NCBI GenBank assembly: GCA_016929055.1
Contig: JAFGJN010000165.1
Coordinates: 1-38,663 of the forward strand
Length of the DNA: 38,663 nt
Reading direction: 5' to 3'
Source: Candidatus Zhuqueibacterota bacterium
GTDB lineage: Bacteria > Zhuqueibacterota > Zhuqueibacteria > Residuimicrobiales > Oceaniaggregativiventaceae
The notes under the pieces are model-generated. The model saw nothing but the letters and a program-made list of their open reading frames with translations, did not search any database and had not been told where the DNA came from. Made by a program: the position numbers and the translations under genes. Of the stretch, positions 18,105 through 26,792 are shown piece after piece; the first letter of the stretch is position 1, and each line of letters starts with the position of its first letter.

Positions 18105-18252
18105 TCCCAGATTTTGAGCGAAGTGCCGAATCTGGGATCGATAAACCAGATCTGTCATTTACAATAACCCGTGTTCTGTAAGGCAATCAAATTGGGTGGT
18201 GCCCCCGAGTGGGACACCACCAACAACCCAGATTCTGTTTCAGCAGATTTGG
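18105..18252 (-). repeat. Probable diverged copy D of the interspersed palindromic repeat, in a 400-base gap
   Basis: The 17878-18277 gap holds three hairpins in the mirror order of copy A. The first is TCCCAGATT...AATCTGGGA at 18105-18137, whose inner part GTGCCGAATC recalls the repeat's end hairpin. The second is GGTGGTGCCCC/GGGACACCACC at 18195-18221, with the GTGTCCC-type core and one mismatch. The third is an imperfect CCAGATTCTG...CAGATTTGG at about 18228-18252. The sequence between hairpins is not clearly conserved, so membership is tentative. The rest of the gap shows nothing I can name. Confidence 0.45.
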
Positions 18253-18277
18253 ATTCAGGCGCGAGTGAATTCGAGTT

Positions 18278-18973
18278 CTAGTTTGTCAGGATTTTGTACA
18301 GTCTGGCCAGGGTTTCTCCGGCTTGCCCCAGGGGCGGTGTAAAGCGCCAGTGCGGCGAGTCTTCCGTATCGTGGTTGATCAGGATATAATCATAGTCCTT
18401 TGCCATTTCCAGTTCGTCGTATGCTCGGGAGGCTCTTTGGCGAATATCGTCGAGTTCGTCGGGCGAAAGAATTTTGCCCTGCTGCATGGCGCGCAGGACT
18501 TGTTTGTGCGCCATCACGGCCGCCATCGCCTGATGTGGCGAGGGGAAGGACATGTATTCGATCAGCGATTCGATCTCCTCGTGTGTAACTGGTGCAACAA
18601 AAATCCGTTCGATGTGCAACGATAGCCAATCACTGCACCGATTGACCAGGGTTTTTGCCAGTGTCGGATAAATTTCCGCAATAGCCAGTGGTTGGTTTTG
18701 CAGGGCCGAACGCAACTCGTGTAGATCCAGAGCCTGCCAAATGTGGCGAACCTGGCCGACCAGATAACGCTCTTGCGGCAATTGTTGAATCTCTTCTGGC
18801 GAACGAAAATGAAAATGAATGCCATCGCGTTCGCCGGGGCGGGGTTTGCGGCTTGAATAGAGGATCGGTCGATAAAAATCGAGATGTGGATAGACCCGTT
18901 GCAGAGCATCGAGAAGGGGTGTTTTTCCGGCACAGGAGGGTCCGGAAAGGATGATCAGACGGTGTATCGACAT
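18278..18973 (-). CDS. Guanylate-kinase-like P-loop protein
   Basis: This 231-residue protein opens like guanylate kinase: LIILSGPSCAGKTPLLDAL is a good Walker A loop, and SSRKPRPGERDGIHFHF matches the GMP-binding TTRxPRPGExDGxxYxF segment. Beyond that it diverges. The usual HGNxYGT segment is replaced by VGQVRHIWQAL, and the aspartate-containing Walker B/IDVQG region reads AIAEIYPTL. The C-terminal lid region is also unlike Gmk. It may act on a different nucleotide or small substrate, so I would not call it the housekeeping Gmk. It follows an unknown lipoprotein gene by 25 bases on the same strand. No obvious ribosome-binding site precedes the ATG. Confidence 0.75.
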   Translation of the reverse strand: MSIHRLIILSGPSCAGKTPLLDALQRVYPHLDFYRPILYSSRKPRPGERDGIHFHFRSPEEIQQLPQERYLVGQVRHIWQALDLHELRSALQNQPLAIAEIYPTLAKTLVNRCSDWLSLHIERIFVAPVTHEEIESLIEYMSFPSPHQAMAAVMAHKQVLRAMQQGKILSPDELDDIRQRASRAYDELEMAKDYDYILINHDTEDSPHWRFTPPLGQAGETLARLYKILTN

Positions 18974-18998
18974 GGACGTTCAGTTTGTTTTGGGTGGT

Positions 18999-19631
18999 TC
19001 AGGGCATCTGCAAATCGCGGCCGGGAACCTCGAGTTTCTGCATTTTTTTGCGCACCTGAGCATCCTTGATGACAACGTTCAGGCTGGTTGGGCGATGCGA
19101 CTTTAATACTTTGTAGGTTCCGCCGCAAAATTTGACTCGATCGCGCTTGTCTGTTTCTAGGACATATGATCCGGCTTCGGTCGGTATAAAAACCAGGCAG
19201 GCATCGGTATAGCGGCTGAAACAGACGGTAATTTTTAGCTTGTCCATGAAAAGTTTCACACGCCCGATTTTAACCAGCGGTTCCTGAACCACATAACTGG
19301 CCACCCCGGGTGTATTGCGCCGAAGAACGATCACTTCTTGGTCTTTGGTTTTATAGACTTCCAACCCAAGTTTTTTGTCGAGCTTTTTCACCGTCAGATT
19401 TAGCTGTCCAATCAGTGTCAATTCTTCGGTCAGATAATATTTCATCTGCATGAGATCTTGCGGCGTCAGTTTGTACTCTTTAATGAGCTGCGATGTCAGA
19501 GGAATGGTTGCAGTGGAGTAGGTGCCGGGGTTGGAGCAGGAGAAATAGAACCCGCATCCCCACACGATCAGGGAGTAAAAGGCGAATCGTCTAAAAAATC
19601 CGGGCGTCCAATATTTTTTCAACCGCTTCAT
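18999..19631 (-). CDS. Hypothetical protein, probable lipoprotein
   Basis: A 210-residue protein of no family I recognise. A basic start, a hydrophobic stretch and YFSCSNPGTYS suggest an atypical lipoprotein signal with the Cys near residue 32. The mature region has a short helical segment (KEYKLTPQDLMQMKYYLTEEL) and then mainly beta-strand pattern with many Lys and Val, ending in LEVPGRDLQMP. It appears to form a two-gene unit with the guanylate-kinase-like gene 25 bases downstream and begins 133 bases after the hydrogenase operon ends. The start codon has only a weak GGA upstream. Confidence 0.65.
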   Translation of the reverse strand: MKRLKKYWTPGFFRRFAFYSLIVWGCGFYFSCSNPGTYSTATIPLTSQLIKEYKLTPQDLMQMKYYLTEELTLIGQLNLTVKKLDKKLGLEVYKTKDQEVIVLRRNTPGVASYVVQEPLVKIGRVKLFMDKLKITVCFSRYTDACLVFIPTEAGSYVLETDKRDRVKFCGGTYKVLKSHRPTSLNVVIKDAQVRKKMQKLEVPGRDLQMP

Positions 19632-19764
19632 TCCAGGGCGTCAGTTTGTTTTTTTCATTCGGCGTCATTGGAAGCATCTTTATTCGCCGTTATCTGCGTA
19701 TACCTCAATATATCAAACTTTCCAGCAAAAGCAATAAAAATTACCGATTTAGCTTTTGAGAGGC

Positions 19765-20262
19765 CTAAACCCGTTCTTCCGTTTTGACAGTGTTAATCAG
19801 TTCCGGCACTTGTTTGGCGTTGACCTTGCTGTAGACTTTATCGTTGATGGTGACCACCGGAGCGAGGGCGCAGACGCCGAGACAGCGGCTGCTTTCGAGA
19901 GAAAAAAGGCCGTCCGGGGTGGTTTCACCCAGCTCGATACCGAGTTCGGTGCGAAAAGCGTCCAGCACCTTATCCGCCCCTTTGACGAAACACGCAGTAC
20001 CGAGGCAGATCGAGATGGAATATTTGCCGCGCGGCTGAAGGCGAAAAAAGTGATAGAATGTGGACACGCCGCTGATGATTGCGGTCGGGATTTGCATATG
20101 CTGGGCTACCTGATCCATATGCGATTGGCAGAGATAGCCGTATCTTTGCTGGATCTTGTGCAGAACAGCGATCAGATAGCTTTTCGGATGCTCTTTTTGC
20201 AGACAGGCATCCATGAATTCGAGGATATCGGCATCCAGTCGGCTGGCAGTATCTGCATGCAT
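19765..20262 (-). CDS. hndA: NADH-dependent [FeFe]-hydrogenase NuoE-like subunit
   Basis: Thioredoxin-like [2Fe-2S] subunit of 165 residues, the usual length for NuoE/HndA/HydC. The cluster ligands are visible as CLGTACFVKGADKVLD (C-x4-C) and CLGVCALAPVV (C-x3-C). An N-terminal helical domain (YGYLCQSHMDQVAQHMQIP) is typical of the family. It is expected to pass electrons between the flavin subunit and the hydrogenase subunit in the cytoplasm. Its ATG overlaps the stop of the hydrogenase gene (TAATG), so it is the last gene of the three-gene operon. Confidence 0.93.
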   Translation of the reverse strand: MHADTASRLDADILEFMDACLQKEHPKSYLIAVLHKIQQRYGYLCQSHMDQVAQHMQIPTAIISGVSTFYHFFRLQPRGKYSISICLGTACFVKGADKVLDAFRTELGIELGETTPDGLFSLESSRCLGVCALAPVVTINDKVYSKVNAKQVPELINTVKTEERV

Positions 20263-22016
20263 TATTTGATTCCTTTTGGTTCGCGTGGTAAATAAGTGGT
20301 ATGCAGCAATTTATGGGCGACGGCACTACCCGGTGTTTCGAGAAATTCTTTATAGAGTTTTTCGATAAAGGGATTGCGATGAGCGACGCGCACGGTTTTG
20401 GCCTCGTCGATGCGGTAAAGTGCACCGGCACGCAATCTGGCGATTTCCGGGTCAAGGACGTAATGCCCATCGGGCGGATAGGGTTGGCCGCCTCCGGCGA
20501 TACAGCCGCCCGGGCAGGCCATGAGCTCGATCAGGTGATAGGTCTTGTCGCCTTTTTTCACCCGTTCGAGAATGGTTTTGGCATTGTTCAAACCGTTGGC
20601 GACAGCAACATTCAGGGTGTGTCCGGCAATTTCTATGCTGGCCTCCTTGAGGCCACGGGTTTCGCGAACCTGGGTAAATTCGAGATCCACCAGGGGTTTA
20701 CCGGTGAGCTTTTCGGCTGCGGTGCGCAGGGCGGCTTCCATCACGCCTCCGGTGGTACCAAAGAGATCGGCGGCTCCGGTGGAATAGCCGAGGGGCGAAT
20801 CGAAATCTTCTTCCGGCAGTCGAGCAAAGTCAATGCCATAGGATTTGACCATCCAGATGAATTCCCGGGTTGTAAGCACGATGTCGGTATAGGGATACCC
20901 GTCCGGACTCTGATGTTCCCTGCGCTCGGCCTCAAATTTTTTCGCCGTACAGGGCATGATGCTGACCACAACGATGTTTTGGGGGTCGATTCCGGTTCGT
21001 TTGGCATAATAGGTTTTGAGCAGAACAGAAAGCATGGACATGGGCGATCGGCAGGTGGAGGCGTAGGGAATCATTTCGGGATAAAAGTGTTCCATAAACT
21101 TGATCCATCCGGAGGAACACGAGGTGAGCAAAGGCAGGCGCTCTTTAGTTTTTAACCGTTTGAGCAATTCATGAGCTTCTTCGACGATGGTGAGGTCGGC
21201 ACCGAAATTGGTATCAAAGACGGCATCAAAGCCGAGGCGCCGAAGTGCCGTTACGGTTTGTCCGGTCATGGGTGTGCCGGGTGGCAAGCCGAATCCTTCT
21301 CCAATAGCGGCGCGGATAGAGGGAGCGATCTGCGCCACCACATGCTTGTTCGAGTCTGCCAGAGCGGCCCACACCTCATCGGTGGAGCTGTTTTCCAGAA
21401 AAGCGGCGACCGGACAAACGTTGATGCATTGTCCACAAGCGATGCAGACCGATTCGTCCATTCCCTGTTCATAGGCCGGTGCGACAACGGTATCGACACC
21501 GCGGTAGAGCTGGCTGAGATTGGTTACACCCTGTACTTCCATACAGACGCGCACACAGCGGCGGCAGAGAATGCATTTTTCTGCATCGCGAATAACGGCA
21601 GGACTGGATTTTTCGATATCATAGAGTTTGCGCCGGCCCTCAAAGAGGCGTTCGCGCACACCGAGTGAATAGGCCAGGTTCTGCAGTTCGCAATTGCCGT
21701 CGCGTTCACAGATTTGGCATTCGCGCGGGTGGTTGTCCAGAATCAATTCAACCAAATCGCGGCGCGCCTGGCGAATTTCGGGCGAATTGGTTCGGATACG
21801 CATACCCTCGCTCACCGGGGTTGCACAGGAAGGCACAAAATTGCGATAGCCTTCCACTTCTACGATACAGATGCGGCACGCTCCTTCGAGCGAGAGGTCG
21901 GGGTGATAACAAAGCCGCGGAATATTGATGCCTAACTTTTCAGCCGCATGAAGAATCGTGGTGTTTTCTGCGACGACGACAGGCTGATCATCGATTATCA
22001 GATTGATATCTTTCAT
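20262..22016 (-). CDS. hndD: [FeFe]-hydrogenase catalytic subunit (HndD/HydA type)
   Basis: Catalytic subunit of 584 residues that interconverts protons and H2. The domains are in order: an N-terminal [2Fe-2S] ferredoxin fold, a His-ligated [4Fe-4S] segment (HPRECQICERDGNCELQ), two [4Fe-4S] motifs (CILCRRCVRVC, CIACGQCINVCPV), the H-cluster domain, and a small-subunit-like tail. H-cluster motif L2 is MPCTAKKFE and L3 is ELMACPGGCIAGGGQP, both canonical. L1 reads TSCSSGW instead of the usual TSCCPxW-type motif. The context with NuoF- and NuoE-like genes indicates an NAD(H)-linked, possibly electron-bifurcating, soluble complex. No maturase genes (hydE, hydF, hydG) lie in the window. AGGA precedes the start. 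Confidence 0.95.
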   Translation of the reverse strand: MKDINLIIDDQPVVVAENTTILHAAEKLGINIPRLCYHPDLSLEGACRICIVEVEGYRNFVPSCATPVSEGMRIRTNSPEIRQARRDLVELILDNHPRECQICERDGNCELQNLAYSLGVRERLFEGRRKLYDIEKSSPAVIRDAEKCILCRRCVRVCMEVQGVTNLSQLYRGVDTVVAPAYEQGMDESVCIACGQCINVCPVAAFLENSSTDEVWAALADSNKHVVAQIAPSIRAAIGEGFGLPPGTPMTGQTVTALRRLGFDAVFDTNFGADLTIVEEAHELLKRLKTKERLPLLTSCSSGWIKFMEHFYPEMIPYASTCRSPMSMLSVLLKTYYAKRTGIDPQNIVVVSIMPCTAKKFEAERREHQSPDGYPYTDIVLTTREFIWMVKSYGIDFARLPEEDFDSPLGYSTGAADLFGTTGGVMEAALRTAAEKLTGKPLVDLEFTQVRETRGLKEASIEIAGHTLNVAVANGLNNAKTILERVKKGDKTYHLIELMACPGGCIAGGGQPYPPDGHYVLDPEIARLRAGALYRIDEAKTVRVAHRNPFIEKLYKEFLETPGSAVAHKLLHTTYLPREPKGIK

Positions 22017-22093
22017 GGTGTCATTTTCCTGTTTGGCTGAGATCCGCTCATCGGTGTGGCTGTTCTGGGAATTTTTCCGGCTCGCGGTTTCGT

Positions 22094-24277
22094 TCAGACG
22101 CGCAAAACGGCGTCGAATTTACAGACATTAAAACACTCGCCGCACTTGATGCACCGGCTTTGGTCGATGACATGCGGCTGTCGAGGAGCGCCGGCAATAC
22201 AGGAAACCGGGCATCGGCGCGCGCATAGTGTACAGCCGGTGCATTTATCGATGTCGATTTCATAGGTTATAAGTTGTGCGCATTTGTGCGCCGGGCAGCT
22301 TTTATCGCGAATATGAGTGAGAAATTCCTCTTGAAAATTATCCAGGGCGCTCAGCACCGGGTTGGGTGCAGTTTGTCCGAGGCCGCAGAGCGAGGTTTTT
22401 TGGATCAATTTGCCCAGGCGCCGCAATTTTTCCAGATCGGCCATCTCGCCTTTGCCTTCGGTGATTCGTTCCAGAATCTCCAGCATGCGCAGCGTGCCTT
22501 CTCTGCAGGGCACACACTTGCCGCAGGATTCGTTTTGAGTGAATTCAAGGAAAAATTTGGCAGTGGCGACCATGCAGTCCTCGTCGTCGAGAACGATCAT
22601 TCCGCCCGAGCCCATGATGGACCCGATATCGGCCAGTGTGTCATAGTCGACCGGTGTGTCGATCAGACCGGCTGGAATGCAGCCGCCAGAAGGTCCTCCG
22701 GTCTGCACAGCTTTGAGAGTGCGTCCCTCCTGCAAGCCACCGCCGATATCGAAAATAATATCCCGAAGCGTGGTGCCCATGGGCACTTCGACCAGGCCGG
22801 TGTTTTTGACTTTTCCGGCCAGGGCGAAAACTTTGGTGCCGCGGCTTTTTTTGGTGCCGATGCGGCTGAACCAATCGGCGCTGTAGAGCAGGATTGTCGG
22901 CACATTGGCCCAGGTTTCGACGTTGTTGATGACCGTGGGGTGGCCCCAAAGACCCGATTCTGTCGGGTAGGGCGGACGGATGCGCGGCTGACCGCGTTTG
23001 CCTTCGATGGAATAGATCAGGGCCGTTTCTTCGCCGCATACAAAGGCGCCTGCGCCGAGACGGATTTCGATATCGAAATTAAAACCCGAGTTGAGGATGT
23101 TTTTTCCGAGAAGCCCATTGGCGTGCGCCGTTGCGATCGCTTTTTCCAGGCGTTCGATCGCCAATGGATATTCGGCACGGACATAAATATAGCCCATTTG
23201 AGCGCCGATGGCAAAGGCGCCGATAGTCATGCCTTCAAGAATGATAAAGGGATCGCCTTCCAGAGCGCTGCGATCCATAAAAGCGCCGGGATCGCCTTCG
23301 TCTGCATTGCAGATCACGTAACGGATCGGGTCGTCCGTGTAGGTCACCGCGTTGATCCATTTTTGCCCGGTCGGGAAACCGCCGCCGCCGCGGCCGCGCA
23401 AACCCGAGCGCAGGATTTCATTGCGCACGGCTGCTGGATCATTTTGTACAAGCACGCGCGCCAACGCCTCATAACCTTTGTTGAGCAGATAATCCTGCAG
23501 GCTTTCCGGGTCGATTAAGCCGCTGTTGCGCAAAGTCAGTCGGGTCTGCTTGTTGAAAAAGGCGACATCGCCGTAGAGAGAAAAAAACTGTTCGGTGATA
23601 AAATCGGTGTGAATCTGGTGTTTGATGTCGATTCTGTGGTTGACAAAATGCGACTGAACGATTTCGTCGAGATCTTGCTCGGATTCGAACCGGTAGATTG
23701 CGCGCTCCGGCAAAACCATCATGACATGTTGTTTGCCGACCTTGTCTTTTGGGCAGAGGCCGAGGCATCCGCTGTGAAAAATCCGAACCGCGTCGATGGG
23801 AACGCTGTGAGCCGCGAGGCATTTCTTCAGCAACGCCTGTGTGTCCCGGGCCGTCTCATGACCACAGCGGTTGGAAGAGCAGATGGTCACCACATAACTG
23901 TAAAGCGTTTCGGTTTTTTTGTCCAACACCAGCGAGGCTATTGGTTTGCCGCCGATCACATGCTGTTGAAAAATTTCCTGGACCTTGTGGATCGTGACGC
24001 TTTCGTATTTTATTGGAATTTGTCCGGGTATGAAAACCCCGACAATCGGTTCTCGAGCACAGCGCCCCGTGCAACCGGTTTGCTTGAGCAGGATGTCCTT
24101 CCGGCCGGAGGCCTGGATCAATTTGGCGAATTCCTGTCGTACCAGATCCGAACCAGCGGCTTTTTCGCAAGTTGCGGATCCGACCTGGACGATGATTTTC
24201 CCCTTTTGTCCTGATGTCTCAAATTCTTGAGTGAATTTTCGGTAGAGCGACTCGTAGCTGGAAAGCGCTGGGCCCAT
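22094..24277 (-). CDS. hndC: Hydrogenase NuoF-like flavin subunit with two N-terminal thioredoxin-like ferredoxin domains
   Basis: NAD(H)- and FMN-binding subunit of 727 residues, about 100 longer than usual. Domain 1 (about 27-110; Cys37, Cys69, Cys73 in GCTGRC) is the normal NuoF-associated thioredoxin-like domain. Domain 2 (about 127-210; CSSNRC and CLGLCPKD) is a second ferredoxin-like domain resembling free-standing HndB. Then come the NuoF core with the NADH-binding [16 protein letters not shown] and [13 protein letters not shown], the [4Fe-4S] site [13 protein letters not shown], and a C-terminal 2x[4Fe-4S] ferredoxin ([24 protein letters not shown]). AAGGA precedes the ATG. It is the first gene of the operon, 77 bases before hndD. 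No separate hndB gene is present. Confidence 0.95.
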   Translation of the reverse strand: MGPALSSYESLYRKFTQEFETSGQKGKIIVQVGSATCEKAAGSDLVRQEFAKLIQASGRKDILLKQTGCTGRCAREPIVGVFIPGQIPIKYESVTIHKVQEIFQQHVIGGKPIASLVLDKKTETLYSYVVTICSSNRCGHETARDTQALLKKCLAAHSVPIDAVRIFHSGCLGLCPKDKVGKQHVMMVLPERAIYRFESEQDLDEIVQSHFVNHRIDIKHQIHTDFITEQFFSLYGDVAFFNKQTRLTLRNSGLIDPESLQDYLLNKGYEALARVLVQNDPAAVRNEILRSGLRGRGGGGFPTGQKWINAVTYTDDPIRYVICNADEGDPGAFMDRSALEGDPFIILEGMTIGAFAIGAQMGYIYVRAEYPLAIERLEKAIATAHANGLLGKNILNSGFNFDIEIRLGAGAFVCGEETALIYSIEGKRGQPRIRPPYPTESGLWGHPTVINNVETWANVPTILLYSADWFSRIGTKKSRGTKVFALAGKVKNTGLVEVPMGTTLRDIIFDIGGGLQEGRTLKAVQTGGPSGGCIPAGLIDTPVDYDTLADIGSIMGSGGMIVLDDEDCMVATAKFFLEFTQNESCGKCVPCREGTLRMLEILERITEGKGEMADLEKLRRLGKLIQKTSLCGLGQTAPNPVLSALDNFQEEFLTHIRDKSCPAHKCAQLITYEIDIDKCTGCTLCARRCPVSCIAGAPRQPHVIDQSRCIKCGECFNVCKFDAVLRV

Positions 24278-24386
24278 TTTATTGTCCTTTTCGAGATGCG
24301 CATTCTCCGGTTAGGGATTCAGACCGATCGGCTTAAAAGGAAAAGACGGACAAAACGGATCGGCTGATCGGGTTTAAGTTCGACCC

Positions 24387-24514
24387 GGATTCGGTGCAAA
24401 GCACCGAATCCCCAATATTACAATAGGGTATTTGCACCAAACGGGTGGAAATGGTGGCTGCTGCAAATACAATTATAAAGATGCTTTTTGTTGAATTCTG
24501 TTGACGCAGAATCC
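24387..24514 (-). repeat. Interspersed palindromic repeat, copy B, in the 425-base gap upstream of the hydrogenase operon
   Basis: The copy runs opposite to copy A. One end is a perfect 11-bp hairpin, GGATTCGGTGC-AAA-GCACCGAATCC (24387-24411). The other is the imperfect GAATTCTG...CAGAATCC (about 24493-24514). It contains the exact 20-base string shared with copy A but lacks the nested GTGTCCC hairpin. It lies between the divergent starts of the hydrogenase operon and the DUF2007 gene. The rest of the 24278-24702 gap is AT-rich and presumably holds both promoters, but I cannot assign boxes. Confidence 0.82.
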
Positions 24515-24702
24515 GGGTTCATATGTTTGCAGGTGTAGTTAAAAATAAAATATAAAATCAGACATTACCGATCAAATACTATTTTGTCCAAATACCCATA
24601 CAACCCATATTCAGCCGATCTTATCGCAAAGGGAATATCGGCGGCAGCAAGCCGGTTGAAAATATTGTGTGACAGTTAAAGGCTCCAAATCAGGAGGTTC
24701 TA

Positions 24703-24915
24703 ATGGAAACAAAGCGAGAAGTGGTTGGTATTTTCGACGATGAGACAGAAGCTGAACTGGCCGGCGGACGTCTGACGAATGCCGGGATTCCGAATTATAT
24801 TGTCAAAGACGATGCAGGCGGCATGTTTCCGAATCTACAACAGACCGAGGGCGTGTTGCTGGTAGTGGATGTGGAATATGCGCTGCGATCGCGTCAGATT
24901 CTTCAAGAGCAGTAA
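24703..24915 (+). CDS. DUF2007-family small protein
   Basis: A 70-residue cytoplasmic protein. VVGIFDDETEAELAGGRLTNAGIPNYIVKDDAGG followed by GVLLVVDVEYALRSRQILQEQ matches the DUF2007 (putative signal-transducing protein) pattern of one compact alpha/beta domain. A strong AGGAGG lies 6 bases before the ATG and a hairpin terminator follows, so it is a stand-alone gene. Family members have no well-established function. It is the only plus-strand gene between 2 kb and 32 kb. Confidence 0.85.
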   Translation: METKREVVGIFDDETEAELAGGRLTNAGIPNYIVKDDAGGMFPNLQQTEGVLLVVDVEYALRSRQILQEQ

Positions 24916-24920
24916 GCAAA

Positions 24921-24955
24921 GGGATCGATCGGCTCAAAGCCGGATCGATCCCTTT
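24921..24955. terminator. Hairpin terminator shared by convergent DUF2007 and acyl-CoA synthetase genes
   Basis: GGGATCGATC pairs with GATCGATCCC and is extended by GGCT/AGCC with one bulged G. TTTT follows on the plus strand, and a shorter TTT follows on the minus strand. It begins 6 bases after the DUF2007 stop and ends 11 bases before the stop of the convergent synthetase gene. Confidence 0.82.
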
Positions 24956-24965
24956 TGTTGTATGC

Positions 24966-26498
24966 TTATTTGAGTCCGGCTTCCTTTTGCAGCATTTTTC
25001 GCACCATTTCCGTGATGGTGCGAAAGTCCATCTTGCCGCTGCCCATTTTGGGCAGTTCCGGAATGACAACAAACTGTTTCGGTAGTGCCAATGGTGTGAG
25101 TTGCTGGCTCATTTTTTTGAGAATAGCCTTTTCGTTGACCTTTTCCGTGACCGCCGCGACCACCCGTGCGCCTTTGAGAGAATCGGGTACTTCGACGACG
25201 CAGCACGAGACTCCCTCCGGCATAAAGGCTTCGAGAACGGCTTCGGTTCGCACCAGGGAAATCATCTCCCCGCCGATCTTAACAAAACGTTTCAAGCGGC
25301 CGCGATGCCAGAGAAATCCATCGTCATCCAAAAGACCCATATCCCCCGTATCGTACCAGCCGTCCTTGATGTGCAGGGAGGTTTCCTCGATATCGTCGAA
25401 ATAGCCTTTCATCACCAGATCACCCTTGACCAGGATTTTGCCTTCCTTGTTCGGCGGCAGTTCCGCGCCGGTGGTGATGTCGGTGATTTTGACCTTGACG
25501 CTGGGCAGCAGTTTGCCGATGCTGCCGGGACGATTGGCTTCCAGCGTGTTGACCGAAACCACGGGACTGGTTTCAGTGGCGCCATACCCTTCTAACAATT
25601 CGATTTGGTGTTTTTCCCAATAAACCTCACGCAACCAGTCCGGGCATTTGTCCGCTCCGGCCACCATGAGCCGTACTGAATCAAAGTCTCCGGGTTGCGC
25701 TTCGCGCACATAACCGGAAAAAAAGATGGGAGTGGCGGCGATCATGGTCACCTTTTCTTCCGATATAAACGCGGGGATTTTTTTATAGTCGAGTGGACTG
25801 GCATGGGTCACGGCTGTCATACCGAGCGTCAGGGGTAACCAGAAATTGGTTGTATAACCAAAGACGTGAAAAAGCGGCAGAATGGACATGATTATGTCGT
25901 CGCTGGTCAATTTGAAAAAGGGAACAATGTCCTGGACATTGGATCCAATGTTGCGATGAGTAAGCTGAACGCCCTTGGGGTCTTTTTCGCTGCCGGAAGT
26001 AAAGAGGATCACCACGTTATCATCGATCTCAGATGTGGGAAGGGAACGGATGATCATATCAGCCGGCATTTTGCTGCGCAATGCGGCCGCAAGTTTTTCC
26101 GGCGTACTGATCTGTTCCATGATATCCTCGATAAAAATCATACCTGGAACCAGACGACAGCGAATTTTTTCCAGCAGTCCCCGTGAGGTGATGATGGTCT
26201 TGAATCCACACATGTTCTGGGCATATTCGGCATTATCCGCCGCACCGGTGGAATAGTTGATCATGACCGGAACTTTGCCAGCCATGATTACACCCAGCGT
26301 CGTGAGCATGGCGCCGGCGGAGGTGGGGATCATAACCCCGATATAGCCTTCGCGGTATTTCTTTAGTTTTTTGGACAGGATCAGTGAGGCGATCAACGCT
26401 TTGCTATAACTCACGCGTTTGTTGGTTGTTTTGTCTGCAATCGCAATTTTTTCGCCCTGTTGTTTTGCGGTTCGGATGAATTCATGATGCAGAATCAT
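24966..26498 (-). CDS. AMP-dependent acyl-CoA / acyl-[ACP] synthetase
   Basis: Adenylate-forming ligase of 510 residues that activates a carboxylic (probably fatty) acid as acyl-AMP and transfers it to CoA or ACP. The P-loop-like motif VILFTSGSEKDPKGVQLTHRN is of the type found in Aas-like acyl-ACP synthetases and long-chain FadD relatives. The adenine and AMP motifs are LLEGYGATETSPVVS and GWYDTGDMGLLDDDGFLWHRGRLKRFVKIGGEMIS. The catalytic lysine is in KMGSGKMDFRTI near the C-terminus. AGGAG lies 7 bases before the ATG. It is monocistronic, with a terminator beyond the stop. There is no acyltransferase domain fused, unlike E. coli Aas. Confidence 0.92.
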   Translation of the reverse strand: MILHHEFIRTAKQQGEKIAIADKTTNKRVSYSKALIASLILSKKLKKYREGYIGVMIPTSAGAMLTTLGVIMAGKVPVMINYSTGAADNAEYAQNMCGFKTIITSRGLLEKIRCRLVPGMIFIEDIMEQISTPEKLAAALRSKMPADMIIRSLPTSEIDDNVVILFTSGSEKDPKGVQLTHRNIGSNVQDIVPFFKLTSDDIIMSILPLFHVFGYTTNFWLPLTLGMTAVTHASPLDYKKIPAFISEEKVTMIAATPIFFSGYVREAQPGDFDSVRLMVAGADKCPDWLREVYWEKHQIELLEGYGATETSPVVSVNTLEANRPGSIGKLLPSVKVKITDITTGAELPPNKEGKILVKGDLVMKGYFDDIEETSLHIKDGWYDTGDMGLLDDDGFLWHRGRLKRFVKIGGEMISLVRTEAVLEAFMPEGVSCCVVEVPDSLKGARVVAAVTEKVNEKAILKKMSQQLTPLALPKQFVVIPELPKMGSGKMDFRTITEMVRKMLQKEAGLK

Positions 26499-26792
26499 TT
26501 TTTTTCTCCTGATTGCCGGAAAATACGGGGGATTGGTCGGTACCTTTTGTGTTGGAAAAAATGAATTTCATTCAAAAGTATACAAAATAAATCACTGTTT
26601 TGCAAAAGAAAAACCGCTGCAAGGTCAAAAATCCCTCATCCTGCAGTCAGGCGTACCGATGCGCCAGAAAAGACACCGTTTTCCACGGGCGTCACCCAAG
26701 TGACATCTGTGGAGTTGAATCGTATTCCAGACAATCTGTTGTGGAGACAAATGACCGTTGCCAATAAAGCAACGATCAAGAGCTATTGATCC
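26499..26792. other. Gene-free stretch, no feature identified
   Basis: This lies upstream of the acyl-CoA synthetase gene and downstream of the methyltransferase remnant. It contains one small inverted repeat (GTCAC-CCAA-GTGAC near 26690), but no plausible coding frame and no copy of the interspersed repeat family. The promoter of the synthetase gene is presumably in the AT-rich part next to 26499. Confidence 0.4.

Noticed and set aside
18195-18221. Terminator call for the GTGTCCC-type hairpin
   Set aside because: No T-tract follows on either strand, and the same core recurs upstream of a gene at 32250.
22274-23518. Plus-strand ORF of 414 codons opposite the hydrogenase flavin subunit
   Set aside because: The minus-strand frame has all NuoF motifs intact, so this is a shadow produced by its codon usage.
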